The notes: generated by a model not told the origin, from the letters alone. A DNA stretch of 34,667 nt from an uncultured Collinsella sp. (GCA_934646965.1 CAKUEZ010000011.1:1-34667); one strand, 5' to 3'. Shown: positions 14,257 through 25,042, numbered from the stretch's first letter. Numbers and translations are program-made.

Positions 14257-16905
14257 ATGGTGAAAAAGTCACCGGAAAACACTACTCCCGCAATTGTGGA
14301 CAACGTAGAGGCGCTTGAGGCTAAGCTCGCTCAGATGCGAGAGGCCCAGGCGCTTTTTGCTACGTACACGCAGGAGCAGGTCGACAAGATCTTCTACGAG
14401 GCCGCCATGGCCGCCAACAAGGCTCGTATCCCGTTGGCGAAGATGGCCATCGAGGAGACCGGCCGCGGCGTTCTTGAGGACAAGGTCATCAAGAACCACT
14501 ACGCCGCAGAGTACATCTACAACGCTTACAAGAACACCAAGACCTGTGGTGTCCTGGAGCGCGATGAGGCCTATGGCATCACCAAGATCGCCGAGCCCAT
14601 CGGTATCGTGGGCGCCGTCATCCCGACGACCAACCCCACCTCCACCGCGATCTTCAAGACGCTGATCAGCCTGAAGACCCGCAACGGCATTATCATCTCG
14701 CCGCACCCGGCTGCCGCCAAGTGCACCATCGCCGCCGCCAAGCTCGTGCTTGACGCCGCTGTCAAGGCCGGCGCCCCCGAGGGCATCATCGGCTGGGTCG
14801 ATGTCCCCTCCATCGAGCTGACCAACATGGTCATGCGCGACGTCGACATCATCCTCGCCACCGGTGGCCCGGGCATGGTCAAGGCCGCTTACTCCTCGGG
14901 CAAGCCCGCCCTGGGCGTCGGCGCCGGTAACACCCCGGTCATCATCGACGACAGCGCCGACGTGCTGCTCGCCGTCAACTCCATCATCCACTCCAAGACC
15001 TTCGACAACGGCATGATCTGCGCTTCCGAGCAGTCCGTGACCGTCATCGACACCATCTATGACCAGGTTAAGGCCGAGTTCCAGAAGCGCGGCTGCTACT
15101 TCGTCAAGCAGGGTGCCGAGATGGAGGCCCTGCGTGCCGCCATGTTCAAGAACGGCGCTCTCGACCACCGCATCCCCGGCATGGCTGCCGCCAAGATCGC
15201 CGAGCTCGCCGGCATCGAGGTTCCCGCCAAGACCAAGATCCTGATCGCCGAGGTCACCTCCACCGACCCCGCCAAGGAGGAGTTCTCCCACGAGAAGCTC
15301 TCCCCGGTCCTGGCCATGTACCACGCCAAGGACTTCCAGGAGGCCGTCGACAAGGCCGAGCACCTGGTGCTCGCCGGTGGCCCGGGCCACACCGCCTCTC
15401 TGTACGTGCACCCCGCCCAGGCCGAGAAGATCAGCCTGTTCGAGCACGTCATGAAGGCCTGCCGTATCGTCATCAACACCCCGTCCTCGCACGGCGGCAT
15501 CGGTGACCTGTACAACTTTGGCATGAAGCCGTCTCTGACCCTGGGCTGCGGCTCCTGGGGCGGCAACTCCGTCTCCGAGAACGTTGGGGTGAAGCACTTG
15601 ATCAACGTTAAGACTGTGGCCGAGCGCCGTGAGAACATGCTGTGGTTCCGCGCTCCCGAGAAGGTCTACTTCAAGAAGGGTTCCACGCCCGTCGCCCTCG
15701 ACGAGCTCGGTACCGTCATGGGCAAGAAGCGCGCCTTCATCGTCACCGACCAGTTCCTCTTCAAGAATGGCAACACCCGCGCCATCGAGGCCAAGCTCGA
15801 CGAGATGGGCATCGCCCACGACTGCTTCTACGACGTCGAGCCCGATCCGTCGCTGCAGTGCGCACGTCGCGGCGCCAAGCAGATGGCCCTCTTTGAGCCT
15901 GACGTGATCATCGCCGTCGGCGGTGGCTCCGCTATGGACGCCGGCAAGATCATGTGGATGATGTACGAGCACCCCGAGTGCAAGTTTGAGGACATGGCCA
16001 TGGACTTCATGGACATCCGCAAGCGTATCTTCACCTTCCCCGAGATGGGCAAGAAGGCCTACTTCGTCGCCGTCCCGACCTCCTCGGGTACCGGCTCCGA
16101 GTGCACGCCGTTCGCCATCATCACCGACAAGGAGACCGGCATCAAGTGGCCGCTCGCCGACTACGCGCTGCTCCCCAACATGGCAATCGTCGACGCCGAC
16201 AACTGCATGACCGCCCCGCGCGGCCTGACCGCTGCCTCCGGCATCGACGTCATGACCCACGCCATCGAGTCCTACGTCTCCATCATGGCTTCCGACTACA
16301 CCAAGGGCCTCTCCGAGCGCGCTGCCAAGCTCGTCTTTGAGAACCTGCCCTCCAGCTTCGAGAACGGTGCCAAGGACCCGCACGCCCGCGAGGAGATGCA
16401 CAACGCCTCCTGCATGGCCGGCATGGCCTTCGCCAACGCCTTCCTGGGCCTCAACCACTCCATGGCTCACAAGCTCGGCGCTTTCCATCACCTGCCCCAC
16501 GGCATCGCCAACGCCGTCATCCTGACCCGCGTCATGCGCTACAACGCCGCCGAGGCCCCCGTCAAGATGGGCACCTTCTCCCAGTATCCGTACCCCAACG
16601 CGCTGCACAACTACGCCGAGATGGCCAAGTACTGCGGCATCGAAGGCAAGGACGACAAGGAGACCTTCGAGAACTTCATCACGAAGCTCGAGGAGCTCAA
16701 GGACTTCATCGGCGTCAAGAAGACCATCGCCGACTACGGTGTCGACGAGCAGTACTTCCTCGACACCCTCGACGAGATGACCGAGCAGGCATTCAACGAC
16801 CAGTGCACCGGCGCTAACCCGCGCTACCCGCTCATGAGCGAGATCAAGGAGCTCTACCTGGACGCCTACTACGGCCGCGAGCCTCAGGATTACGCCGTCT
16901 GCTAG
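14257..16905 (+). CDS. adhE: bifunctional acetaldehyde-CoA/alcohol dehydrogenase
   Basis: AdhE reduces acetyl-CoA to acetaldehyde and then to ethanol, regenerating two NAD+ during fermentation. The 882-residue product has both halves. The aldehyde dehydrogenase domain (about 1-450) has the catalytic C255 in FDNGMICASEQS. The iron-dependent alcohol dehydrogenase domain (about 460-880) has GGGSAMDAGK (555-564), PTSSGTGSECTPF and HKLGAFHHLPHG with iron-ligand histidines. Family members form helical spirosomes. The ATG follows AAGGAG. Codon use is strongly biased to C-ending codons, a sign of high expression. An operator-like palindrome and an extended -10 lie upstream, and a strong hairpin follows. 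The frame on the opposite strand is open for 881 codons as a by-product of this codon bias. Confidence 0.97.
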   Translation: MVKKSPENTTPAIVDNVEALEAKLAQMREAQALFATYTQEQVDKIFYEAAMAANKARIPLAKMAIEETGRGVLEDKVIKNHYAAEYIYNAYKNTKTCGVLERDEAYGITKIAEPIGIVGAVIPTTNPTSTAIFKTLISLKTRNGIIISPHPAAAKCTIAAAKLVLDAAVKAGAPEGIIGWVDVPSIELTNMVMRDVDIILATGGPGMVKAAYSSGKPALGVGAGNTPVIIDDSADVLLAVNSIIHSKTFDNGMICASEQSVTVIDTIYDQVKAEFQKRGCYFVKQGAEMEALRAAMFKNGALDHRIPGMAAAKIAELAGIEVPAKTKILIAEVTSTDPAKEEFSHEKLSPVLAMYHAKDFQEAVDKAEHLVLAGGPGHTASLYVHPAQAEKISLFEHVMKACRIVINTPSSHGGIGDLYNFGMKPSLTLGCGSWGGNSVSENVGVKHLINVKTVAERRENMLWFRAPEKVYFKKGSTPVALDELGTVMGKKRAFIVTDQFLFKNGNTRAIEAKLDEMGIAHDCFYDVEPDPSLQCARRGAKQMALFEPDVIIAVGGGSAMDAGKIMWMMYEHPECKFEDMAMDFMDIRKRIFTFPEMGKKAYFVAVPTSSGTGSECTPFAIITDKETGIKWPLADYALLPNMAIVDADNCMTAPRGLTAASGIDVMTHAIESYVSIMASDYTKGLSERAAKLVFENLPSSFENGAKDPHAREEMHNASCMAGMAFANAFLGLNHSMAHKLGAFHHLPHGIANAVILTRVMRYNAAEAPVKMGTFSQYPYPNALHNYAEMAKYCGIEGKDDKETFENFITKLEELKDFIGVKKTIADYGVDEQYFLDTLDEMTEQAFNDQCTGANPRYPLMSEIKELYLDAYYGREPQDYAVC

Positions 16906-16922
16906 TTCTAGCACGGTTTTTA

Positions 16923-16961
16923 ACGGCGGGGGTGCACGGGTGTTTCACACACCCCCGCCGT
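16923..16961 (+). terminator. strong hairpin after adhE, weak U-tract
   Basis: A 12-bp perfect GC-rich stem (ACGGCGGGGGTG with CACCCCCGCCGT) lies 17 nt past the adhE stop and has a 15-nt loop. It is followed by CGCTTCTATC, a poor U-tract. It may terminate incompletely, letting some transcripts continue into the kinase gene, or protect the adhE mRNA 3' end. Confidence 0.55.
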
Positions 16962-16993
16962 CGCTTCTATCGCATCGTTGAAAGGATGCAACC

Positions 16994-17758
16994 ATGCTGC
17001 TACCCGATTCCAAGACCGAGCTCGTCCGTCGTGGCAACAAGGTCGTTTACGACCTGGGCGACAAGATCGTCAAGGTCTTCAACGAGACCAAGCCCGTCTC
17101 CGACGTGTTTAACGAGGCTTTGAATCTTGCCCGCATCAATGAGTGCGGCATCCGCAGCCCCAAGGCTCTCGAGGTTTCCCAGCTCGAGAACGCCAACGGC
17201 TGGGCGCTCGTGACCGAGAAGGTTCCGGGCACCACCCTTGCCGAGAAGATGACTGCCGAGCCCCAGCGCTTCGGTGAGTACCTCGAGATGTTCGTCGACC
17301 TCCAGATCGAGATCCACGGCTACACCTCCCCGCTGCTCAACCGTCAGCGCGATAAGTTCGCCCGCATGATCGACAGCCTGGATCAGCTCAATGCCACCAC
17401 GCGCTACAACCTTCAGGAGCGTCTGGACGGCATGACCAAGGAGTTCAAGGTCTGCCACGGCGACTTCAACCCCTCCAACGTCATCGTTGGCGAAGATGGT
17501 AAGCTCTACGTGTGCGACTGGGCACACGCCACCCAGGGCTCCCCTGCCGCCGACGTTGCCACGACCTACCTGCTCTTCGCTCTCAACAGCAAGGATCAGG
17601 CCGAGGCCTACCTGGAGCTCTACTGCGACCGCGCCGACATGCCCATGCAGGTCGTGCGTCAGTGGACGAGCATCGTCGCCGCTTCCGAGCTCGCTCGTAA
17701 GCGCAACGTGAACGATGAGTTCCTGAAGAACTGGATCGACGTCGTCGATTATCAGTAA
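16994..17758 (+). CDS. aminoglycoside-phosphotransferase-fold kinase, substrate unknown
   Basis: The 254-residue product has the APH/choline-kinase fold. A likely ATP lysine, K27, lies in DKIVKVF. The catalytic loop is CHGDFNPSN, with H155, D157 and N162, and the metal-binding D175 lies in VCDWAHAT. These residues are intact, so it is probably an active small-molecule kinase. The start resembles the uncharacterised TIGR02172-type group, with ELVRRGNKVVYDLGDKIVKV, rather than known antibiotic-resistance enzymes, and nothing indicates drug resistance. The ATG follows AAAGGA. It lies 88 nt after adhE in the same direction with no clear promoter of its own, so co-transcription is possible. The natural substrate cannot be told from sequence. 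Confidence 0.75.
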   Translation: MLLPDSKTELVRRGNKVVYDLGDKIVKVFNETKPVSDVFNEALNLARINECGIRSPKALEVSQLENANGWALVTEKVPGTTLAEKMTAEPQRFGEYLEMFVDLQIEIHGYTSPLLNRQRDKFARMIDSLDQLNATTRYNLQERLDGMTKEFKVCHGDFNPSNVIVGEDGKLYVCDWAHATQGSPAADVATTYLLFALNSKDQAEAYLELYCDRADMPMQVVRQWTSIVAASELARKRNVNDEFLKNWIDVVDYQ

Positions 17759-17795
17759 TATCTGAGCGATTCATTTCGCATCGGAGGCACAAAGG

Positions 17796-17835
17796 AAAAC
17801 CCCGCAGCTCACCAGGGCTGCGGGGTTTTCTTTTT
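17796..17835 (+). terminator. intrinsic terminator after kinase gene
   Basis: A 13-bp perfect stem (AAAACCCCGCAGC with GCTGCGGGGTTTT) and an 8-nt loop are followed by CTTTTT. It ends the plus-strand adhE/kinase region and faces the proS terminator just downstream. Confidence 0.9.
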
Positions 17836-17850
17836 AAATTTTGAGAATAC

Positions 17851-17907
17851 AAAAAAATAAAAGGACGGCCCCGCATCTCCCCCATCTGGAGAAATGCGGG
17901 GCCGTCC
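17851..17907 (-). terminator. intrinsic terminator of proS operon
   Basis: On the minus strand a 14-bp perfect stem (GGACGGCCCCGCAT with ATGCGGGGCCGTCC), extended by CTCC/GGAG across a two-base bulge, is followed by TTTTATTTTTTT. It lies 30 nt past the proS stop and ends the pyrH-to-proS unit. Confidence 0.9.
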
Positions 17908-17937
17908 CGTGTAGCGAACTATAGGCGCAATCGTCGA

Positions 17938-19659
<1,722 letters not shown>

Positions 19660-20742
19660 TTATTTCTCCTCAATAAGCTTGTCGACCTCGGACATGAGCG
19701 CGTCGACAATTTGATCCTCAGCTACTTTACCAATGATCTGGCCATGCGAAAAGAGCAGGGCCTGACCTCGTCCGCAGGCAACGCCCAGGTCGGCGTCAGA
19801 AGCCTCGCCGGGGCCATTAACGGCACAGCCCATGACGGCAATCGAAAGCGGCGCGGCGTAGTTTTTTAGGCGCTCCGTGACTTCCTCGGCGATGGGAATC
19901 AGGTTGACCTGACAGCGGGCGCACGTGGGACACGAGACGATCTCGGGACCACGTCGGCGCAGGCCCAGCGACTGCAGAATGCCCCAGGCAACCGGCGGCT
20001 CCTCGACCGGATCGGCCGTAAGCGAGACGCGCATGGTGTCGCCGATACCCTCGGAAAGCAAAATGCCCAGACCCACCGAGCTCTTGATGGTGCCTTGCAG
20101 CTTGGTGCCAGCCTCCGTCACACCCAGATGAAGCGGAACATGGGGGATCTCGCGCGACAGGGCGCGATAGGTATCCAGCGTCGTTTGCACGCTATGGGCC
20201 TTGGCAGAAAGCACAATGTTGGTAAAGCCACGGTCCTCAAAATGCTTGACGAAACGCTCGCTCGACATCAAAAGCTTTTCGGGCTGCGTGAGGTCGTCAC
20301 GCTCGGCGATATCCTGCTCGAGCGAGCCGGCGTTGACGCCAATACGGATGGCACAGCCCGCGGCACCCGCAGCGTCGATCACGGCGTCGACCTTGGCCCA
20401 GTCACCGATATTGCCAGGATTGATGCGCAGCTTGGCGGCACCGGCCTCGACGGCGCCGATGGCGAGCTTATGGTTAAAGTGGATATCGGCGACAATCGGC
20501 ACAGGAGACTCGGCGCAGATGGTACGGAAGCCCTCGAGTGCGGCCTCGGTGGGTACACTCACGCGCACGATATCGCAGCCCGCCTGGGCAAGCGCATTGA
20601 CCTGTGCAAGCGTCGTCTGAGCATCGGCGGTATCGGTGCAGGTCATGGACTGGACCACCACCGGAGCACCGCCACCAATCTGCACGCCGCCCACATGCAC
20701 GGGACGCGTCAGCTCACGAGGCAAAGAATGGGATAGAGACAA
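19660..20742 (-). CDS. ispG: (E)-4-hydroxy-3-methylbut-2-enyl-diphosphate synthase
   Basis: IspG is a [4Fe-4S] enzyme of the MEP isoprenoid pathway that converts MEcPP to HMBPP. The product (360 residues from this start) opens with TRPVHVGGVQIGGGAPVVVQSMT. It carries cluster cysteines in SCPTCARCQ, with a further Cys in MGCAVNGPGEASDAD, whose Glu also contacts the cluster. I chose a TTG at 20742 because GGGGAG lies 8 nt upstream and the length fits homologues. A GTG at 20751 has the ribosome site too close, and the 389-codon open frame includes sequence that overlaps rseP. It lies 13 nt after rseP and abuts proS. Confidence 0.92.
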   Translation of the reverse strand: MSLSHSLPRELTRPVHVGGVQIGGGAPVVVQSMTCTDTADAQTTLAQVNALAQAGCDIVRVSVPTEAALEGFRTICAESPVPIVADIHFNHKLAIGAVEAGAAKLRINPGNIGDWAKVDAVIDAAGAAGCAIRIGVNAGSLEQDIAERDDLTQPEKLLMSSERFVKHFEDRGFTNIVLSAKAHSVQTTLDTYRALSREIPHVPLHLGVTEAGTKLQGTIKSSVGLGILLSEGIGDTMRVSLTADPVEEPPVAWGILQSLGLRRRGPEIVSCPTCARCQVNLIPIAEEVTERLKNYAAPLSIAVMGCAVNGPGEASDADLGVACGRGQALLFSHGQIIGKVAEDQIVDALMSEVDKLIEEK

Positions 20743-20755
20743 TCCAAACACTCCC

Positions 20756-22117
20756 CTACAGGATAAATCGAAGGATGTCGGAACGAAGCATGTAGACGAA
20801 CAGCAGCGCAAAGAGTGCGATGCCCACATAGCTCACGATCGTCTGGACCTTGAGCGGCAGCTCGCGACCCGCAATCTTTTGAATAATCTCGATAAGCAGC
20901 TTGCCGCCATCGAGCGGAGGGATGGGCAGCAAGTTCATAAAGCCCAGCGAGAACGAGATGAGCGCGGCAAACGACAGGAACGTGGCGGGGCCGGCAGCAG
21001 CAGCCTGTGAGGACATGACGCTAATGCCGACGATCGAGGTAGACTGATCGAGAATCTCCATCGTATGCTGCGGCTGCAACAGACGCATCACGCCCTCCGC
21101 CGTCTGCACGACATACGAGAAGGACAGACGCGCCGAGGTGATGGGATCTAAACGGACCACCTGCGTAGAGGCATAAACGCCCAAACGCTCGTCCTCTTTG
21201 AGCGTAACCGTGGTCGAATACTGCTTGCCGTCGCGCTCGTACTCAATGGCGATATCGTCCTTACCAGCGGCGTTGCCGATGGCATCGTAAACGTCCATCC
21301 AGGTAGAGCAGGATGCACCATCAACCGAAAGAATCGCGTCGCCGCCCTCGATACCCGCCTCGGCGGCAATTGAGCCCTCGTCGACCTGACCGATTACGTT
21401 GGTATCAACCGGCACGGTCACACCCGCGATGGAGTAGATGCTCATAAGGAGCAAAAAGCCCGTCAGGATATTGACGAGAATGCCCGCCAGCAGCATAAAG
21501 GCACGCTTGAGAAAGCCCTGGCCAAGATAGGTGTGCGAGCGCTCTTGCGCAAGGAACTCGGCCTCGCCGCACGGCAGCTTCCACGCATCACCCTCGGCAG
21601 TCGCATGATCGCGATCGAACCGGCGACCATCAAAGGTGGTAAAACCCGCTGCGTCTCGCGGTAAGGTCTGATACTTGGTGGGATAGTAACTCGGCGAAGG
21701 CTTCTCCCCTTCTTCATACCAGGGCGCGATGGAGCCCCAGCCCAGCAGTAAGGCGCAGGCCTCGAGAACATCCTCCTCGGACAGCTCGAGCTCGGCGGCC
21801 ATATCGGGAACCGTCGTGCGACCGTGACGATAGATGGCCGCGAGCACACGGTCGGCGCACGAGACGTCGGTCGGATCCATGCCGCAGATGGCAGCATAGC
21901 CGCCCAGCAGCAGCGGCGTCACACCAAACTTGGTTCCGATGCGACGCGATGTGTGATGGATATCAAAGCGGCACGGCAGGCCCAAGAAGAACTCGGTCAC
22001 GCGGACACCGCAGGCACGCGCCGCCAAAAAGTGGCCGCCCTCGTGCAAAAACACAAGGACGGAAAGCATCAGAAGGCCCCAAAAGACCGATGAGAGAACG
22101 CTCAGAACAGTATCCAT
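20756..22117 (-). CDS. rseP: site-2 protease RseP with inserted winged-helix-like segment
   Basis: This is an intramembrane zinc metalloprotease of the S2P family. It cleaves membrane-bound regulators such as anti-sigma factors and cleans up signal-peptide remnants. The 453-residue product has HEGGH (25-29) in the first helix. LLGGYAAICGMD follows, then the second helix (about 207-233), a PDZ domain (about 236-312), NLLPIPPLDGG (395-405) with the third zinc ligand, and a last helix. Between 82 and 190 is an insertion absent from E. coli RseP. Its 86-135 part (VLAAIYRHGRTTVPDMAAEL, then LSEEDVLEACALLL) resembles a winged helix. I chose the ATG at 22117 (its ribosome site is weak). An in-frame TTG lies at 22132. 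It sits between dxr and ispG, a common arrangement. Confidence 0.92.
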   Translation of the reverse strand: MDTVLSVLSSVFWGLLMLSVLVFLHEGGHFLAARACGVRVTEFFLGLPCRFDIHHTSRRIGTKFGVTPLLLGGYAAICGMDPTDVSCADRVLAAIYRHGRTTVPDMAAELELSEEDVLEACALLLGWGSIAPWYEEGEKPSPSYYPTKYQTLPRDAAGFTTFDGRRFDRDHATAEGDAWKLPCGEAEFLAQERSHTYLGQGFLKRAFMLLAGILVNILTGFLLLMSIYSIAGVTVPVDTNVIGQVDEGSIAAEAGIEGGDAILSVDGASCSTWMDVYDAIGNAAGKDDIAIEYERDGKQYSTTVTLKEDERLGVYASTQVVRLDPITSARLSFSYVVQTAEGVMRLLQPQHTMEILDQSTSIVGISVMSSQAAAAGPATFLSFAALISFSLGFMNLLPIPPLDGGKLLIEIIQKIAGRELPLKVQTIVSYVGIALFALLFVYMLRSDILRFIL

Positions 22118-22142
22118 AAAACGAAAAAGCAATCCTTATGGG

Positions 22143-23330
22143 TTAAGAACGGGTTGCAGCGAGCACCCGCGCGGCCTTTTCACGCGCCCAGGCATCGATA
22201 ACGGCGAGTTGCTCAAACGAGACAACGGCCTGGAACTCGTGGGCATCCATGCAGGATTCCACAACGCGGTCGATATCGGTAAAGCTGCAGGCGTCGTGCA
22301 GGAAGGCATCGACGGCGACCTCGTTGGCGGCATTGAACACACAAGGCATGGTGCCGCCCGTCTTACCGGCACGCTCGGCCAACGCCAGGCAGCGGAAGGT
22401 ATCCATGTCGGCGGCGTCAAAAGTGAGCTGACCCAGCTCGCGGAAGTCGATACGTGGAGCCGGCGTATCCCAGCGCTCGGGATACGAGAACGCAAACTGG
22501 ATGGGGATACGCATGTCGGAGGCACCGAGATGCGCCATCACGGAGCCGTCGGCAAACTCGACCATGGAGTGAATCTTGGACTGACGCTGCACGACCACGT
22601 TAATGAAGTCGAGGTCGCAGCCAAACAGATGCATGGCCTCGATACGCTCCAGGCCCTTGTTCATGAGGGTGGCAGAATCGATCGTGATCTTAGCGCCCAT
22701 AGCCCACGTGGGATGTGCGAGGGCATCGGCGCGGGTCACGTGATCGAGCTCATCGCGCGTGCGGCCAAAGAACGGACCGCCCGAGCAGGTGAGCCAAATG
22801 CAATGGGCCTCGCGCGGATTCTCCCCCAGATAGCACTGGTAGATGGCGGAGTGCTCGGAGTCGACCGGAATGAGTTGGCCCGGCTGCGCCAACGGCATAA
22901 GCAGGTCGCCGCCGACGACGAGCGACTCCTTGTTGGCGAGAGCAAGGCGCTTATTCGAGGTCAGGGCCGCATGGCTCGCCTCGAGACCGGCGGCACCCAC
23001 GATGGCAACAAGCACGCAGTCGACATCGTCGCGGCGCGCGAGCTCACAGACCGCCTGCGCACCAACGCCAAGCTCGGTACCCTCGGGGAGTTCCTGCAGC
23101 ACGGCGTCCGAACCATGGGCGGTATCTGCCACGGCAACCGCCGGAACCGAGAACTCACGGGCAGCAGCAACGAGCTCGGAGGTGCTGGAGTTGACGGACA
23201 GCGCCGTCACCTGCAGGCGATCGGCATGTTGACGGCATACATCGAGCGCCTGAGTACCGATAGAGCCCGTGCAGCCCAGGATGGCAACACGAAGACGGCC
23301 GTCGGGGCCATACGTCGTCTGGAAGGACAT
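22143..23330 (-). CDS. dxr: 1-deoxy-D-xylulose 5-phosphate reductoisomerase
   Basis: Dxr (IspC) converts DXP to MEP with NADPH and is the committed step of the MEP pathway. The 395-residue product has the nucleotide-binding GCTGSIG (19-25), ALANKESLV, the metal and substrate motif PVDSEHSAIYQ, and the flexible-loop region WLTCSGGPFF. NAANEVAV lies near the C-terminus. The ATG at 23330 overlaps the cdsA stop by one base (TAATG), so translation is coupled. With ispG in the same operon, two MEP steps are encoded together. Confidence 0.96.
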   Translation of the reverse strand: MSFQTTYGPDGRLRVAILGCTGSIGTQALDVCRQHADRLQVTALSVNSSTSELVAAAREFSVPAVAVADTAHGSDAVLQELPEGTELGVGAQAVCELARRDDVDCVLVAIVGAAGLEASHAALTSNKRLALANKESLVVGGDLLMPLAQPGQLIPVDSEHSAIYQCYLGENPREAHCIWLTCSGGPFFGRTRDELDHVTRADALAHPTWAMGAKITIDSATLMNKGLERIEAMHLFGCDLDFINVVVQRQSKIHSMVEFADGSVMAHLGASDMRIPIQFAFSYPERWDTPAPRIDFRELGQLTFDAADMDTFRCLALAERAGKTGGTMPCVFNAANEVAVDAFLHDACSFTDIDRVVESCMDAHEFQAVVSFEQLAVIDAWAREKAARVLAATRS

Positions 23331-24244
23331 TACAGCACGCCCCCGATCATCAACAGAAGCTGCGCAGTGATGCAGCCAAAGATAAGCGAATCGCTACGGT
23401 CGAGCATACCGCCGTGGCCCGGGATAAGGTTGCCGGAATCCTTGACGCCCACGCCGCGCTTGATACGCGACTCAATGAGGTCGCCGATAACGCCCAAGAT
23501 GGACACGACAACGCCGCACAGCAGTGCATAGGGCAGGCTCAGCTTATAGAAATGCGTGGCCCAAAGGATGAGCCAGATCAAAACGGAGCCCAGGATGCCA
23601 CCGGCAAAGCCCTCCCAGCTCTTTTTGGGAGAAATCTTGGGGACCATCTTGTGCTTGCCGATACGGCTACCCACGATATAGGCGAACGAATCGGAGACCC
23701 AAAGGGATGCGCAAATGCCCACCGAAAGCAGGGCGCCGGCAAAACCGGGCACGGCATCGCGCAGCAGCACGATGGCCGACAACATAAAGCCGGTGTAGAT
23801 GGGACCCATGAGCGTCACGGCCACATCCGAGATTCGGGTACGCGGCGACCAGACATACCAAATGCCCACCGCGAGCATCAGGGCAAAAAGCAGGGCATTC
23901 AACAACATTGAATCGCCCAGTGCCGACAGCGGAAAGAGCACGGCGGCTGCGATGCCCAGGCGATCGTTTGCCACCTTGCCATCGAGCCTCGTCATGCGGA
24001 AGAACTCATAGCAGCACAGGCCACTCATGACGGAAATAAAGATGGCCGTGGGCACAATGCCCAAAACCAGGCACAGGATAAAGACGACGGCATAGACGAT
24101 GCCGGCGGCAGCGCGGGTGATAAAGCCCGCCAGCCACGAGCCGGTACCACCCTTCGCAGCAGGTGCCTTGGGATTGGCGGGCTTGCGCGCAGATGCCGTG
24201 GAGCCAGGCGCCTTGGAAGCAGATACCTTGGGACGATCGGACAC
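23330..24244 (-). CDS. cdsA: phosphatidate cytidylyltransferase
   Basis: CdsA makes CDP-diacylglycerol from phosphatidate and CTP, the branch point of phospholipid synthesis. The 304-residue product begins with a hydrophilic, Ala/Pro/Lys-rich tail of about 35 residues. About eight membrane segments follow, and the C-terminal family signature is SRIKRGVGVKDSGNLIPGHG followed by GMLDRSD. The start is a GTG at 24244, with GAGGAGG 7 nt upstream in the end of uppS and a 2-nt gap. The basic tail is longer than in E. coli CdsA, but such tails are common in actinobacteria. Confidence 0.95.
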   Translation of the reverse strand: MSDRPKVSASKAPGSTASARKPANPKAPAAKGGTGSWLAGFITRAAAGIVYAVVFILCLVLGIVPTAIFISVMSGLCCYEFFRMTRLDGKVANDRLGIAAAVLFPLSALGDSMLLNALLFALMLAVGIWYVWSPRTRISDVAVTLMGPIYTGFMLSAIVLLRDAVPGFAGALLSVGICASLWVSDSFAYIVGSRIGKHKMVPKISPKKSWEGFAGGILGSVLIWLILWATHFYKLSLPYALLCGVVVSILGVIGDLIESRIKRGVGVKDSGNLIPGHGGMLDRSDSLIFGCITAQLLLMIGGVL

Positions 24245-24246
24245 GA

Positions 24247-25041
24247 TTAAGCCTCCTCGGTCTTGCTCAGTCCACCAAACCTACGGTCACGGCCCTGATA
24301 GGCCAAAATGGCGTCGACAAGGCCCCAACGATCAAAGTCGGGCCAATAGGTATCGGTGACATAGAACTCGGAATAAGCCACCTGCCACAGCAGATAGTTC
24401 GAGAGACGCAGCTCTCCGGAGGTGCGAATCACAAGCTCAGGATCGGGAAGGCCGGCGGTATAGAGGTGGGAAGCCACCATGTCGTCGTCAATTGCGGCGG
24501 GATTGATCTTACCGGCGGCGGCGTCGAGCGCAATCTGGCGGACGGCGCGGGTGATCTCGGCACGGGCGCCGTAGTTAACGGCCAGCGCCAGCGTCATACC
24601 GGTATGGTCGGCGCACTCGGCAAGACCGCGCTCAAAGACGTCACGGGTCTTCTTAGGCAGCGCGGAAATATCACCCAAAAAGACGACGCGAACGTTCTCG
24701 CGCTTGAGTAGCGGCAGCTCGTCGATAAACGTCTTGGCAAACAGGTGCATTAAGACGTTGACCTCGTGCTGCGGGCGATTCCAGTTTTCGGTGGAAAACG
24801 CATAGGCCGAAAGCACGTCGACGCCCAGGCGCACGCAGGCGGTAATAATCTCGCGCAGGGAGACGATACCGGCCTTGTGCCCCTCAGTGCGGGCAAGACC
24901 GCGCGACGTGGCCCAACGGCCGTTGCCGTCCATGATGCACGAGATATGGCGCGGGATATTATTGAGGTCAAGGTCGGAAAAACCGACGCCCACAGGGGCG
25001 TCGGCAAAGTACTCGACCAGTTTATGCTCGTCGTATTGCAC
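24247..25041 (-). CDS. uppS: isoprenyl (undecaprenyl) diphosphate synthase
   Basis: This is a cis-prenyltransferase that makes the C55 lipid carrier for peptidoglycan and wall polymers. The 264-residue product has the catalytic D38 in MDGNGRW, followed by LARTEGHKAG, AFSTENWNRP, and the C-terminal DLVIRTSGE-type motif seen here as ELVIRTSGELRLSNYLLWQ. These are all diagnostic of UppS. The start is a GTG at 25041, one base after the frr stop, with GGAG 7 nt upstream. Chain length is inferred from the family. The operon also makes its isoprenoid precursors (dxr, ispG). Confidence 0.95.
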   Translation of the reverse strand: MQYDEHKLVEYFADAPVGVGFSDLDLNNIPRHISCIMDGNGRWATSRGLARTEGHKAGIVSLREIITACVRLGVDVLSAYAFSTENWNRPQHEVNVLMHLFAKTFIDELPLLKRENVRVVFLGDISALPKKTRDVFERGLAECADHTGMTLALAVNYGARAEITRAVRQIALDAAAGKINPAAIDDDMVASHLYTAGLPDPELVIRTSGELRLSNYLLWQVAYSEFYVTDTYWPDFDRWGLVDAILAYQGRDRRFGGLSKTEEA

Positions 25042-25042
25042 C

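Noticed and set aside
14269..16914. 881-codon open frame antisense to adhE
   Set aside because: It mirrors adhE codon by codon. The low-complexity Val/Gly/Leu/Asp composition is what results when C-ending codons are read on the opposite strand. There is no ribosome site or recognisable domain.
16994..17758. Antibiotic resistance phosphotransferase
   Set aside because: It has the fold and catalytic residues, but the sequence looks like an uncharacterised chromosomal group and there is no resistance-gene context.
22209..23531. 440-codon plus-strand open frame over dxr
   Set aside because: It is antisense to dxr, rich in Gly/His/Arg, and has no start signal. It is a codon-bias shadow.
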